A DNA stretch of 64,000 nt from Anaspis maculata (lineage: Eukaryota > Arthropoda > Insecta > Coleoptera > Scraptiidae). Made by a program: the position numbers and the translations under genes. This document shows, piece after piece, positions 37,061 through 47,942 of the stretch. The notes beneath the pieces were generated by a model. It saw only the letters and a list, made by a program, of their open reading frames with translations, ran no database searches and had not been told where the DNA came from. Location of the stretch: positions 57,034,012 to 57,098,011 of the forward strand of contig OX421965.1 of the NCBI GenBank assembly GCA_949128115.1. The letters run 5' to 3'. Numbering within the stretch: position 1 is the stretch's first letter; each line of letters starts with the position of its first letter.

Positions 37061-37184
37061 GTGTTAAAATTTGAATTCTACAGAAAAACTTGTCAAGAAA
37101 AATTCTTTTCTCTGCCAATTTATTTCAACGGGGAAAATTTCAACATGGGAGGGAAATCTCGGTGGATCACCTGTACATAAGGAA

Positions 37185-37290
37185 AAGTTGCAAATTGGAG
37201 AATACAAGCACCCAGACTTTGGCCGGAAATCAAGCCCGGGGCTTCCGCGCCACAGGGAGCCACACGACCACCTGCGCCACTGAGCCATAA
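37185..37290 (-). repeat. tRNA-like (SINE-head-like) sequence
   Basis: On the minus strand an A-box-like TGGCTCAGTGGCGCAGGTGG (37268-37287) is followed 31 bp later by a degenerate B box GGGCTTGATTTCC (37224-37236), the layout of an internal RNA polymerase III promoter. The intervening arms do not fold into a standard cloverleaf, so a functional tRNA is unlikely. Confidence 0.4.
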
Positions 37291-37361
37291 TAAAGCATTT
37301 CCCGTATCATTTGATATTTTTTTCTGTTCTCGAAATCCACATTTGAATTGATACTTAGATA

Positions 37362-37477
37362 GTCCATTTTTTTAAAGTCCACTGTGGTGCAAATGGCACA
37401 CACCTTTGCACCTTTCACCGAAAATGCAAAGTGGTTTGTCATTTGCACCACAGTGGACTTTTGAAAAAAAAATGGAC
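37362..37477. repeat. Short hairpin MITE
   Basis: GTCCATTTTTT, then AAGTCCACTGTGGTGCAAATG, at the left is mirrored by CATTTGCACCACAGTGGACTT, then AAAAAATGGAC, at the right. The loop is about 40 bp. Confidence 0.85.
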
Positions 37478-37659
37478 GTACGGCAAAATGGAAACGTAAT
37501 CCTAACCCCATTTTAGCGAGGTAGGAATTTTTGTTAAGGCCCCATTCTGCCAGGGCTGATTTTGACAATTGACCTAGGAACGAGCGGTGTATCGACGTTA
37601 GATTTGGTCTTGCCAATTACCACTGGACTATACTTATTCACATGTATTTTTACACATAA

Positions 37660-37665
37660 TTTATT
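37660..37665 (-). terminator. Polyadenylation signal of ligase gene 2
   Basis: AATAAA on the minus strand, 22 bp past the stop codon at 37687, implying a very short 3' UTR. Confidence 0.65.
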
Positions 37666-37686
37666 ATTATTTAAAATTGTCAGTCA

Positions 37687-40041
37687 TCACTTCGATGGGT
37701 ACAGTTCCTTCAAAACCCTCCTCAGCACTTTTCCAGAAGGGCTCTTCGGCAACTTTTCGACGAACACAATTCCCCCAGTCGGCTGCTTGTGCTCGGCCAA
37801 TTTTGATTTGACAAACTCCATCAAACGCACCTCCAACACGGACCCCTGCTCTTTGTGCTTCGGAACAACAAAAACTTTCGGACATTCGCCGGTGATTGGA
37901 TGAGGAACTCCAACCACGGCTGCCTCTTGTACTTCCGGATGTCCACGGAGGACTTCTTCCAATTCTGCCGGCGCCACTTGGAAACCTTTCACCTTGATCA
38001 GTTCCTTCAACCGATCGGTGACGAAGAAATGCTCGTGTTCGTCATAGTACACGATGTCGCCGGTTCTCAACCATCCGCCTTCCAGGATCGTTTCGGCGGT
38101 AGCCTGGGGGTTTTTGTGGTAACCTTTCATCACCTAAAACCAAAAGTTGATGGCATTCCCGTGTCACTATTTCAGACCTAGGCTAAACTGCGCACAAATT
38201 GAGGGCTTTCAAAGCTTTTTTCTTTCACTCAAAGCTGTTACCTGTGGTCCTCTCACAAGAAGCTCTCCTCGTTCGTAAGGACCCAAACCCACGAAAGAAC
38301 ATCCATCGATTGGTATGACCTTGGCCTCTGTATTAGAGAGCAGTAATCCACAGCCGCCCGGTTTGATGCCATTCTCCAGCAGTTTGCTTTGTTTCGTCAC
38401 CACCAAGGATGATTCCGTCAAACCGTAGCCTTGAAGCAAGTCGACCCGTTTTCCGACTTTGTCCAAAATTCTCTTCGTGTCTTCGGCACCCGATGGCGCT
38501 GCACCATAGTACAGAACTCTAAGTCGACCGAAACGTCCCGAGGTGATTTTCGGATTGTGTATAATCATATTAGCTGCAAAAGCACCGATTCAGTTCAATA
38601 CTTCAACGTAGGAAGAGCATTACTGATTTGCATCTACCTATGCTCGGAACGATTTTCGTGACAGTGGGCTGGTACTCTTCGAGAAGTTTCAAGAATACTT
38701 CCGATCCGAAAGCTGGGAACGTGATCAACTTACTGCCTCTGATTATTGGGTGAAACAAGCCAGATATCAACCCGTAGCAATGGAAGAATGGCATGATGGC
38801 AAGCGAGACGTCTTGGTGGTGCTCTAGAATTCCACATTTTAAAGGAACATTATTTTGGGCATTCTACTCAGCCTCGGCTGACGGCTTGGAATATGAACCA
38901 CGTTGGATAATAAAAAAAGTCAACTAAGCCTTCGCTTACAAAGAACTATTCACCTGTCGTGTCGCGATAAGTTGCAAAATCTGGTGCTATTATTTGACAC
39001 AAATTAGCCACAACATTTCGATGGGTCAATTCCACACCTTTGGGTAAGCCAGTGGTACCACTTGAATACAGCACTAAAGCCACATCTCTGCTGTTTACCT
39101 CAACGGATTCGCCAATTGGCCCGGAACAAATCTCGTTGAAATCAATTACTGATGGTGGTGTTTGAAATTCCTATAATTTTACCAAGTTGAAGATTTCAAG
39201 ACCAGCTTCTGGGTCTCGAGAATGTATGTATCTTATTGTTTGACGAAAATCACAAGTTATTCAAGACTTTCTATCAAACTTCTACTAACTCAGCATATTT
39301 TTAGACCAGCACCAATTTGAAAGTCCGTGCGTTTGGGGAAGTGTCCTTGACACTTGACAGCACCGACAGAGATTATACAAAATACGAAATTTGAAATTCG
39401 TGCTGACCTAGAACTGTGCGGAAAGGGATGAGACATCTATGGATTGGTCCTTACACTGTCAAAATTTAAAACCACAACTGGAATTGACAGTCCCAAATTT
39501 TGCAGAGCTTTTTGCACAGAGATTAGGACTTTTGGAATCGTGAAAATCAGCTTCGCATCGGAATCCAAGAGCTGAAACTGAATTTCGTCTAATCTAAGAA
39601 AAATTAAAACTGAGTGGAATTATTACAGCGGTATTTGGAACACACCTGATTTATAAGCTGGGTTGAGAGTTGTGACTTTTAGACCACATTGTAAACACCC
39701 TATCAATATTATGGGATATTCAGGAATATTTGGCGATATTATGCAAACAGTTGTCTGGTAAGCAACAAAAAGACTGTCATGTAAATATCTGGTTAAAGAC
39801 AAACTTTTCAGATGAAGTTGTGCGTACGTGTAACTTCTTTTAGTTTCTGCACACTCCTGCAATAATAGAGAACGGTGATATATTACTTAGATATTACTCG
39901 AAAACTATATTATAGACTCACCATAGCTATTTTTCCAGGCCATTTTTCTAAGTTGCTCCACAACAAATTTGGGATGGTCACATTTTCAGGAATTCTCACT
40001 GGCAGAGCTCTGGATTTCACTATGTTTTCGTTATTTGACAT
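37687..40041 (-). CDS. 4-coumarate/acyl-CoA ligase-like protein 2 (7 exons, 548 aa)
   Basis: Paralogue of ligase 1 with the same predicted chemistry (carboxylate to acyl-AMP to acyl-CoA). Exons in coding order: 40041-39922, 39856-39646, 39588-39455, 39170-38954, 38823-38638, 38573-38242, 38133-37687. All six introns are GT-AG and the frame closes to 548 codons plus stop. Motifs: [11 protein letters not shown] (190-200), FFHCYG (240-245, His242), YGLTE (339-343), RTGD (423-426), the [20 protein letters not shown] hinge block and catalytic Lys535 (SPSGKVLRR). The start ATG at 40041 gives a short N-terminus ([11 protein letters not shown]) without a targeting sequence, so a cytosolic location is likely. 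It ends in PSK, not a peroxisomal signal. Exon 2 is 211 nt as in ligases 1 and 4; exons 5 and 6 (186 and 332 nt) match ligase 3 exactly, showing shared ancestry of the gene structure. Confidence 0.92.
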
Positions 40042-40440
40042 TTTTTCCAATTTTGAATGTTTCAGTTTTTTTACCAGAGTACCTATTTCAATTCAATAAA
40101 CTAGATAGATGGGTAGCTCCTGAGTAGTATTTTTGCTTTATATCTTTTTGCTGATAAATAACCTATTGGTTTATTATACACTATACCTACCTAACTATAC
40201 TAATTGCATATTGTGTGATTGGCCGATAAATGCATTTACCTGTTTTACTACGTATATAAGAAGGATTATGAATGAGGTTGTTAAAAACCACATTTTTGTA
40301 AAATTAGGTAGGTACCCTAATTTGATAGATAATTTGAGGATTAAGATTCCAACATACAGGAATGAAAGTGCAAAATGATGTTAGTTGCCTGTTTAATTGT
40401 TGAACGTCAGCAGGCTGTGACGCGAATCGGAACATGGCAT

Positions 40441-40468
40441 GTATATCCCATACACGTTCTATTTTCAA
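40441..40468. repeat. MITE family A, copy b: left fragment
   Basis: TATCCCATACACGTTCTATTTTCA is the left terminus of MITE family A, cut off at 40468. Its continuation, starting CAGTAGAATGACTTTTTGG, is found 2.9 kb away at about 43336. The intervening DNA was inserted into this MITE. Confidence 0.7.
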
Positions 40469-40640
40469 CAGTAATATCACAAGTGCTTAGATTTTCAGGA
40501 TAATTTTGGCCAGGCGATCGCGAGTGCTGGTTGTAGCGATAAATGCCCGACTCCGTAGGAGGAGGGCATTTATCTAGGGACAACCAGCCCGAGAGAAACG
40601 CTTGGCCAAAATTATCTGGGAAAATCTCGAGCACGAGTGA

Positions 40641-42518
40641 TAGTCTGGGGGCATAGGGTCAAAAAAGGCTTGGCCGTGTGCAACTTCGTGAAGATATATA
40701 GAGATATGTCCTAATCGACTCCTGGGCGATCAAGGACCATGAAAAATTATGGTGGAATATTGACATCTGCTGCAAGCAAATATGGTGGAGGCGCCAAAAT
40801 GGGCTTCTTCTGATAATAAGAAACTGGGTGTAGCTCGTTTGTTTTTCAACGGATTTCAACATCTGGAACGTCATTTTGTAGACGCGAATATTCTCTTCTT
40901 ATTTCATAGCTAAATTTACAAACGTCATTTCGGGAAACTGTCAAAATTGTCTTTATAAGATATGCTAAATTCCGGCCTTTTTTTGAAGGTTATCTGATAT
41001 TTTTGAAACTTTGCAGTATTATAGATCTTGAGGTGCCCTTTCCGAATTTCCACTTCTCCACTTTGTATATTTGCCGTCTTGGCCGCCATATTGAACAGAT
41101 GGCGCCCAAAAAACAGTTTTTTGTCAATATCTTCATTTCAGTCAATGTGAGGTGGAAGCGTTTGTATGCAAATGGAAGCTCATTCAATTCTCTACAGTTT
41201 GACACCTTATTCGTGTACGTGCTACTTTCGGTTTTTGGGTTATGGCTTCTAGAACTCTCTGAAGCATCAACTTTTGTCATCCAATCAGCATATCAAGTTG
41301 ATCTTAGCTCCACGTGGCAGTCACATTGACCATAAATAATGATAAGTTGTCAACCACAGACCATTAACATCCAGAAAATCAATCATGGTAACGGTTGTTA
41401 TGTAACTACAGGGTGAACTCTCAGGGAAAATTGACTTTGAAAAGGTATAGATTGAGAACCGTAAGTCGCACATGAATGATTCAGATGTCAAATTTTAGAG
41501 AATTTGATAGACCTTCACTTTTGATATGAATCCTGAAATTTTATGACGAATTTTCCGAAAATTTCCGGCAAAAATGTTTTTTGGACGCCATATTTTCAAA
41601 ATTATGGCTAGAACAGCAGAGATAAGAAGTGTAAAAGAGGATATTCTGAACGATGACCCCAAATTTTATCTAATAATGAGTTTCGAATGTATCTGATATC
41701 CTTCAAATGCTATATTACCTTTATTTCTTTCTGAAGTCAGTTTACTTCCACAGTTCACCCTGTAATTACAAAAATAACATCACCATGATCGATTTTCTAA
41801 ATTTTGATCATCTCTGGTTAATGGCCAAGAGCTATTTATGGTTAATTTGCTTACTACATGACGGTGGTATCAATTTAACATGCTGATTGAATGCCGAAAG
41901 TTGATGTTTCCGGAAGTTCTGAAAGCTCTAACTCAAGAACCGTAAATCGCACATAAATGACTGATATGTCAAATTGTAGGAATTTGAATGGGCTTTTCTC
42001 CGCATATACATGTTTCAATCTTGAGTAAGTTGAATTCAAGATATTGACAAAAAACTGTTTTTTGGGCACCATCTTTTCAATATGGCGACCAAAACGGCGA
42101 AGATACGAAGTGGAAAAGTGGAAATTAAGAAAGGGCACCTCGACATCTATAATACTGCCAGGTTTCAAAAATATCGAATAACCTCAAAAAAATGGCGGAA
42201 TTTAGCATATCTTATAAAGACAATTTTGACAGTTTCGCAGAATGACGTTTGTAAGTTTAAATATGAAATAAGAAGAGAATTTTTTTGTTCACAAAATGAC
42301 GTGTCAGATGTTGAAATCCGTTGAAAAATAAACGAGCTGCAGCCAGTTTCTTATTGCCAGATGAAGCCCATTTTGGCGCCTCCACCATATTTGCCTGCAG
42401 TAAATGCCAATATTCCACCATAATTTTCCATAGTCCTTGATCCCTCAGGAATCGATTAAGACATAACGCTATATATCTTCACAAAGCTGCACACGGCACG
42501 ACCTATGCCCCCATACTA
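40641..42518. mobile_element. Giant foldback element with 3-bp target duplication
   Basis: The termini are TAGTCTGGGGGCATAGG and CCTATGCCCCCATACTA. Arms of roughly 750 bp mirror each other throughout (GGAATATTGACATC-type, AATATGGTGGAGGCGCC, GTCAAAATTGTCTTTATAA and AAAACTGTTTTTTG blocks). TGA flanks it at 40638-40640 and 42519-42521. The uninterrupted tandem units (GAGTGATATTTT) show the empty site, which fixes the boundaries. ORFs in mirrored positions (41003-41329 plus and 41875-42168 minus) are similar because of the palindrome. No transposase domain seen. Confidence 0.88.
41409..41762. repeat. CAGGGTG-type element at the centre of the giant foldback
   Basis: Begins CAGGGTGAACTCTCAGG and ends with CAGTTCACCCTG, flanked by TA on both sides (41407-41408, 41763-41764). 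Its interior resembles the foldback arms (AGAACCGTAAGTCGCACATG versus AGAACCGTAAATCGCACATA), so it is a diverged relative and not an unrelated insert. Confidence 0.7.
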
Positions 42519-43337
42519 TGATATTTTGGTGATTATTACAAAAAAGAAGTCCGAAGTGACAGCTGTCAGATTTTGTTGTTTACATCAATTTTATTCCGTT
42601 GCTATTGACAGTGGGATTTAGATAAGTGAATATTATCCTTGTAGGTCTATCAATCAAGGGCGTTGTGTGTAATAATTAACAGTAATATCACAAGTGCTTA
42701 GATTTTGACGATAATTTTGGACAGGCCATCCCGAGTGCTGGTTGTAGCGATAAATGCCCGACTCCGTAGGAGGAGGGCATTTATCTAGGGACAACCAGCC
42801 CGAGGGGAACGCCTGGTCAAAATTATCTTCAAAATCTCGAGCACGAGTGATATTTTGGTGATTATTACAAAAAAGAAGTCCGGAGTGACAGCTGTCACAT
42901 TTTGTTGTTTACATCCATTTTATTCCGTTGCTATTGACAGTGGGATTTAGATAAGTGAATATTATCCTTGTAGGTCTAATAATCAAGGGCGTTGTATGTG
43001 ATAATCAACAGTAATATCACAAGTGCTTAGATTTTCACGATAGTTTTGGTCAGGCGATCGCGAGTGCTGATTGTAGCGATAAATGCCCGACTCCGTAGGA
43101 GGAGGACATTTATCCAGGGACAATCAGCCCGAGGGAAACGCCTGGCCAAAATTATCTGGGAAAATCTCGAGCACGAGTGATATTTTGAAGATTATTACAT
43201 AAAAGAAGTCCGAAGAGACAGCTGTCAGATTTTGTTGTTTACATGAATTTTATTCCGTTGCTATTGACAGTGGGATTTAGATAAGTGATTATTATCCTTG
43301 TAGGTCTAATAATCAAGGGCGTTGTATGTAATAATCA

Positions 43338-43538
43338 GTAGAATGACTTTTTGGAGCGAAAATAAATTGACAAGCTGGGGGGCTACGGCTACGGCTACGG
43401 CTGATGGCACCTGCAAAATTTCGGAGCCGAGCAAAACTATCAGCGGCCATCGGCCGTATTTTCCCAGCGCTCCAGCTTGTCACTTTATTTTTGCACCAAA
43501 AAGTCATTCTACTAGAAAATAGAAGGTGTATGAGATAT
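43338..43538. repeat. MITE family A, copy b: main part
   Basis: GTAGAATGACTTTTTGGAGC through ACAAGCTGG and the inverse right arm ending TCATTCTACTAGAAAATAG. Its left terminus is at 40441-40468, separated from it by the array insertion. Confidence 0.85.
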
Positions 43539-43562
43539 AGCTATCTACAATGTTTTCATGTA

Positions 43563-43685
43563 CCGTGTGATCCAAACCATTCCGAATTGGGGTACGGTGT
43601 GACATGGTCAAAGTCCGGGATGTAAAGCTGCTTTTCGCCAGGCCACACCGGCCTATCCCAATTCGGAATGGTTTGGATCACACAG
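43563..43685. repeat. Hairpin MITE
   Basis: GTGTGATCCAAACCATTCCG at the left is mirrored by CGGAATGGTTTGGATCACAC at the right. The arms are about 27 bp, with extra pairing of GGTGTGAC/CCACACC inside. Confidence 0.85.
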
Positions 43686-45462
43686 TCTATATGTTATTTC
43701 ATATCGCTTGACATCGCAGTGAGCTGTGAAAGTGTGAAGGTGGCTCCAGATTAGGTCTGGAGACTGATTCCAAAGCCAGCAATGGGATCCTAGCATGAAT
43801 TTTATTTTTAAAAGTTCAAACACGGACTCATTGATACCTAGGTACATTGTTTACAATAATACGAGGAGGTACGAAGTTTCCAGGGAAAAAAACCAAACCA
43901 AGACACCTGTTAAAGGTAAATCAATGATGATAATGTAACCCGCCATGAGTTATAAGTGAATGATGAGTTGAAAAACCATTATAAATATCCGATAAAAAAT
44001 ATTCGCGATTCAATTTGATTTTTATCGCCACAAGAACACAAGATGGCTTCTGAAAGCAGATTGACTGGATAAAAGTGTCATTTGTTCAGTGTACGTAGGT
44101 ATTAATTTTGGTCCAATGGGTCGTCGTTTATCCAAGGAAAATGTTTAAAAATCGACAGTGCAGTCGAAAATGAATAACATTTACAAACAAAATTTGTCGC
44201 AAAACAATGTCGCAATTTTACCCGAAAGATGACAAGGTTGCGTTTTTGAGTTGCGTTTGGTATACATACTTGGAACGTTTGGAAATGCTTACCTATAAAT
44301 TCACGTTTCGAATCAAGTTCGAAATGATGGATTTTATTTATCTGTAAACCTGATAACGCCAAAATTACCAAACGTCACTGTCACCAACAAAAATTCAAAT
44401 CAGCACAGCCCCCGAGATTGTCAATCTTTCTGGAATAGAATATAGTTCATTGATCATTGGTCAATACATCGGCAGTGATTGATGGTAATAGCACATCACT
44501 TAGGTACCTACCTACACCAATATTTTTGTGCATACAATGTGTGGATACATTTGGATAAATAATGCAGACCACAAAGGATGTGTATTAAAAAATAGAGCAA
44601 AGGAAAACCTGAATGACCTATTATTGTTGTGTATATTTTTATCTAGTACCTATAGATGAGTAGTACGTTATTCATTATTATTCTAGTTATTCACTGGCTG
44701 CGACCAATCATAAAATTGCAGACATGGATGATGCTGTAAATCAACTTCCGACTATCAATAATCTGTATTAACAGTGTTCCGTCGATCCAGATAAACATCA
44801 GCTTGTCAAAATTTATATTTTTCACAACATTCGAGTCTGCCGAATTAAAAAATGATGTAAAACCTCATGATAAACTGCTATGATAATACTCGTAGTAGTC
44901 TACCAGTGTAATTTTTATGCTGGGTTCACACACCGAATTCAACGCTCAAATATGAAGGATGTCCTCACTTATCCTAGAAACAGCTCCTGTCATTATATGG
45001 CCGTCATATAATAGCTCAGTAGATGCTGCAGCCTGGTGACGGCAGGCGAAAGCAACATGTACAGTGGTTCTCTAGAATAGAACTCTAACCAGTGGATTAT
45101 TGTTATTAAATAGAGTACTCGGAATATCAGAGGGACCTGTGGGCGGAGCCTAACTGCGCGAACTGAGTTCATCTAGTGGTGCACCTAGATTTGCAGTGGG
45201 ATTTCAGGTTCACCTGTGACCTGGTAATGGTCCACTACTCCAGCTGACGGTGTTGCTTCCCCTATTCCAACACACGGGCTCGTTCAAAACGATTTTTATT
45301 TTTCTGTTCAGCCTCGCCCACAGATCCCTGATCCCTGTGGTGTGCTGTCAACTCTAACAGATGATGTGCTCGCGTTTGTCTCTGTACTGCTTCTCTTGAA
45401 CTTGATTCTCTGAACATTCTACACTTCAATTTGGTCACTGCTGACGGACGGGGTAAATACAA
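43686..45462. other. No gene recognised
   Basis: AT-rich intergenic DNA. The minus ORF 44102-44371 (89 codons) has no recognisable domain. No RNA gene seen. Confidence 0.45.
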
Positions 45463-45470
45463 TACAGCGC

Positions 45471-45747
45471 CAGTAGCGGCCTTAGGGTAGGGCGAGACGG
45501 GCGATCGCTCGGGGCGCCAGCTCATAGGGGCGGAAAAATCGCGGTTGAAATGAAAAAATGATAATCTCCGAAAGCAATAAAACGACTTGCCAGTAGCGAT
45601 CACCGAATTTGCTTCTATGAAAGCACAAAAACTTCCATTATTGCAAGAAAAATACTTAATTTTTGCTCGCTTTGCTCACGGATCCAATGTGAGGGCGGCG
45701 GTTTCGAATTCTTGCCCGGGGCGCCAAAATTGCTAAGGCCGGCACTG
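45471..45747. mobile_element. hAT-type MITE
   Basis: The ends CAGTAGCGGCCTTAG and CTAAGGCCGGCACTG are imperfect inverted repeats of the CAGTGCCGGCC hAT type. An exact 8-bp duplication, TACAGCGC, lies at 45463-45470 and 45748-45755. The 277-bp body has subterminal GGGGCGCC words and no ORF of interest. Confidence 0.92.
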
Positions 45748-45755
45748 TACAGCGC

Positions 45756-46185
45756 CTAGGTTTTTATTACTATCACCATAATAGGCCACAACTGGTAGGA
45801 AAGCAGAAATCAGGGAATGATTCAACAAAACGATTCACAATAAGACTGACACATGATTGATCAAGATGACATTGAAACGTGTCTAAAATTTATACGTCAA
45901 AGTAGGAACGAAGATAGTCATCTGTTTCAGTGTAGCTAACAACTGATCACGACTAGAAATCGGTAAATGATAGGAATCGCTCAACGACGTATCTTTCAAT
46001 GGAACATAGAATACAGTTTCACTGCGGAACTGTGCCCAACAAATCTAAACTAGAAAGAAAATGGTCAAGCTTACAGATATTTAGTAGTAAATATCGAGGT
46101 AAATATTGAAGTTTCTGAATTTTCCTACATTTTTGAAAAAAAATCATGTTCTATCAACAAATTGAAGTACCAATTCCAATCTTCT
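45756..46185. other. No feature recognised
   Basis: Intergenic sequence between two DNA transposons. Confidence 0.5.
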
Positions 46186-46616
46186 GTTTATCTCACGAAC
46201 CTGTAATATAGCTGGACTGCTAATACCCCAGATTCCCCCAACATTTTATGACCCCCCCTCTGGAAGTCGCCATCTTATTATGCACCAGTGGACTCAAACG
46301 TTTAGTGGCGGCCTCGATGGTAGCTCACAATTTGCAACCGAGAAGTTTTTTGTATTGATGACTGTGACTAGATATTCGATTTCATAAATATATAATTTTA
46401 GTGTGTATTGATATAATTTTTAGCTAAATTTGTTGCCGATCCATGAAGATTTGCAAGAGTTTGCTGTAATTAAATAGAACGTTTGAAGTTCACTGGAATA
46501 GTTTTCGCTCGGTGACAGTTGTGCCTAGCTGTCAGTGCAGCCCGCCGCGCCCGCGCGCCGTCCGCCGTCTTGATTTCCGCGAGCTTGACGCGCGCCACTC
46601 TAACTGACACTGTCAG

Positions 46617-46933
46617 ATGATTTTGTTATTGTTGATGTTCGCGACCATTTTTTCATCATTCGCGTCAAATTTGGTAAGTAAAAGCTAGAATTTTAAATAT
46701 TATATATCGTAAATAACGCAAATGTTTATTCATAGAAAAAGGGCAACCGCGGCGCATCTGTGGAGGCGCTCATTGTTTTGTGCCGGGATGCCACAACAAG
46801 TTTCATGCTGCAAATCCGGGAGTCTTCTTCCACAGCCACAGGTAAGAATTCCACACCTCAAGTTGTGTACCCCATTGAAGTATGCGATATTTTCCCAGAA
46901 TTCCTACAAGCAACAATAGAAGCCACTGGCTAG
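46617..46933 (+). CDS. Candidate small secreted peptide (3 exons, 65 aa)
   Basis: Exons 46617-46673, 46736-46841 and 46899-46933. Donors are GTAAGT and GTAAGA; acceptors are TTCATAG and TTTTCCCAG; introns are 62 and 57 bp. The phases match (0 then 1) and the frame closes at TAG 46931-46933. An in-frame TGA at 46605-46607 lies just upstream, so ATG 46617 is the first start in frame. The N-terminus MILLLLMFATIFSSFAS is a good signal peptide with likely cleavage near residues 16-18. The mature part is about 47 residues with one cysteine. Upstream is a CpG-dense stretch and downstream an AATAAA at 47039. No family recognised. It lies inside a transposon, so it could be a captured host gene, the element's own product or chance. 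Short exons make the coincidence risk real. Confidence 0.4.
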
Positions 46934-47038
46934 TCGCTATTCACAGGATGGAGGAGGAAGCCTGTAATGTAGTGTAGTGATTATGGAGCATGTTTGTTTA
47001 GAACACTTTGGCAAAAATGATTTCTGGCGCGGTGGCGC

Positions 47039-47044
47039 AATAAA
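47039..47044 (+). terminator. Polyadenylation signal for the small-peptide candidate
   Basis: AATAAA 106 bp past the TAG stop and inside the same transposon. Confidence 0.4.
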
Positions 47045-47429
47045 GTTGTTGAAAAGTAATGCTGTATCTACTTTTACTGCCTGCAAGAACACCTCCGACC
47101 TCCGCATAACCAACCACTGTCACTGGTGACGTCTCTCGTGACTTCTATTAAAAATTTTAGGTTAAAATGACAATGCCAATACTCTATAAATCATGTCATC
47201 TACACCATTGTGCCAACCCTTGAAAACCAAAACCCAACGTCAAAATAATCTCATGGCGGCGCCCGCTTGGCGTCATTTCCCCCTCTGTTATCATCTGTCC
47301 AGCTATATTACAGGTTCGTGGTTTATCTACATGATTCCAGATACCTTTTCCGTTTTTTTTTCTGTTGAACGGTTACAAAACAATAGGCGGTTTACATTTC
47401 AAAACCGCCACCTGTGGTAATGGTCAGTA

Positions 47430-47638
47430 CAGTTGGGAGCGAAATGATTCATACGGCACCGCCAGGAAGTCGGCTGGATTTCAGAAATGCTAGCTGCTAG
47501 GATTGTCCTTGAATGCTAGTTTTGTTAACAGATTGATCGTAATCAAAACTGGCATTCAAGAACGATCCAAGCAGCTAACATTTCTGAAATCCAGCCGACT
47601 TCCTAGCGGTGCCGTATGAATCATTTCGCTCCCAACTG
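47430..47638. repeat. Hairpin MITE with TA flanks
   Basis: CAGTTGGGAGCGAAATGATT at the left is mirrored by AATCATTTCGCTCCCAACTG at the right. The arms are about 90 bp, including CCAGCCGACTTCC. TA on both sides is consistent with a mariner-type duplication. Confidence 0.88.
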
Positions 47639-47730
47639 TACCTAATCGTGCAGGAGTTTTTTTCAACGGGATACATACTGGGACGTCTAGTAGCCTGTTA
47701 GGCACTAGTAGATACCTGCATTCTGCAATA

Positions 47731-47942
47731 TATCCTGTACACTTTTTATTTTCAGTAGAATGACTTTTTGAAGCCAAAATAAAGAGACAAGCTGGAGCGC
47801 TAGAAAGATACGGCTGATGGCTGCTGATAGTTTCGCTCCAAAACTTTGCAAGTGCCATCAGCCGTAGCCGTACCCCTCCAGCTTGTCACTTCATTTCAGC
47901 TCCAAAAAGTTATTTTAGTGAATTTAAAACCTGAACGGCATA
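47731..47942. repeat. MITE family A, copy c
   Basis: TATCCTGTACACTTTTTATT, then CAGTAGAATGACTTTTTG, at the left and the inverse arm with CAGCTTGTCACTTCATTT at the right. Confidence 0.85.

Larger units (their letters stand above)
34672..37167. mobile_element. Compound foldback element of about 2.5 kb
   Basis: Outermost inverted repeats: CAGGGTGATCCACTGAGAT at 34672 and its imperfect inverse at about 37070-37167, both flanked by TA. Inside are two large palindromes back to back (34768-35848 and 35858-37060), and a separate MITE interrupts the second. No transposase frame. The TA flanks and CAGGGTG-like ends suggest mobilisation by a Tc1/mariner-type enzyme supplied elsewhere (inference). Confidence 0.75.
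40469..43337. repeat. Tandem array of 329-bp units, interrupted
   Basis: Three units start at 40469, 42680 and 43009 (each CAGTAATATCAC, with the unit edge just before). The first is broken after 172 bp by a 1,878-bp element and resumes at 42522, giving 330 bp when the insert is ignored. Each unit contains a 175-bp near-palindrome (arms AATATCACAAGTGCTTAGATTTT and its inverse, centre CTCCGTAGGAGG) followed by a unique part with GACAGCTGTCAG and CCTTGTAGGTCTA. The array sits inside a MITE of family A. Confidence 0.88.
46194..47320 (+). mobile_element. DNA transposon with 24-bp ends carrying a small gene
   Basis: CACGAACCTGTAATATAGCT (continuing GGAC) at 46194 matches the reverse complement of the right end (47297-47320) over 24 bp without mismatch. 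An exact 8-bp duplication, GTTTATCT, flanks it at 46186-46193 and 47321-47328, as for hAT or P-type elements. No transposase is present. The interior instead contains a CpG-rich stretch (about 46540-46610), a three-exon ORF with clean splice sites and an AATAAA. A non-autonomous element that appears to have acquired a gene or exons (inference). Confidence 0.85.

Noticed and set aside
37660..40041. Operon-like co-transcription of the ligase genes
   Set aside because: The three complete genes each have their own start, introns and AATAAA, and are separated by 12-13 kb of repeats.
41003..42168. Mirrored ORFs (108 codons plus, 97 codons minus) as a divergent gene pair
   Set aside because: They lie in opposite arms of the 1.9-kb foldback and are alike only because of the inverted repeat.
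42680..43337. CRISPR-like array
   Set aside because: The units are 329-bp tandem repeats with internal hairpins in an insect-type genome; there are no short repeats separated by unique spacers.
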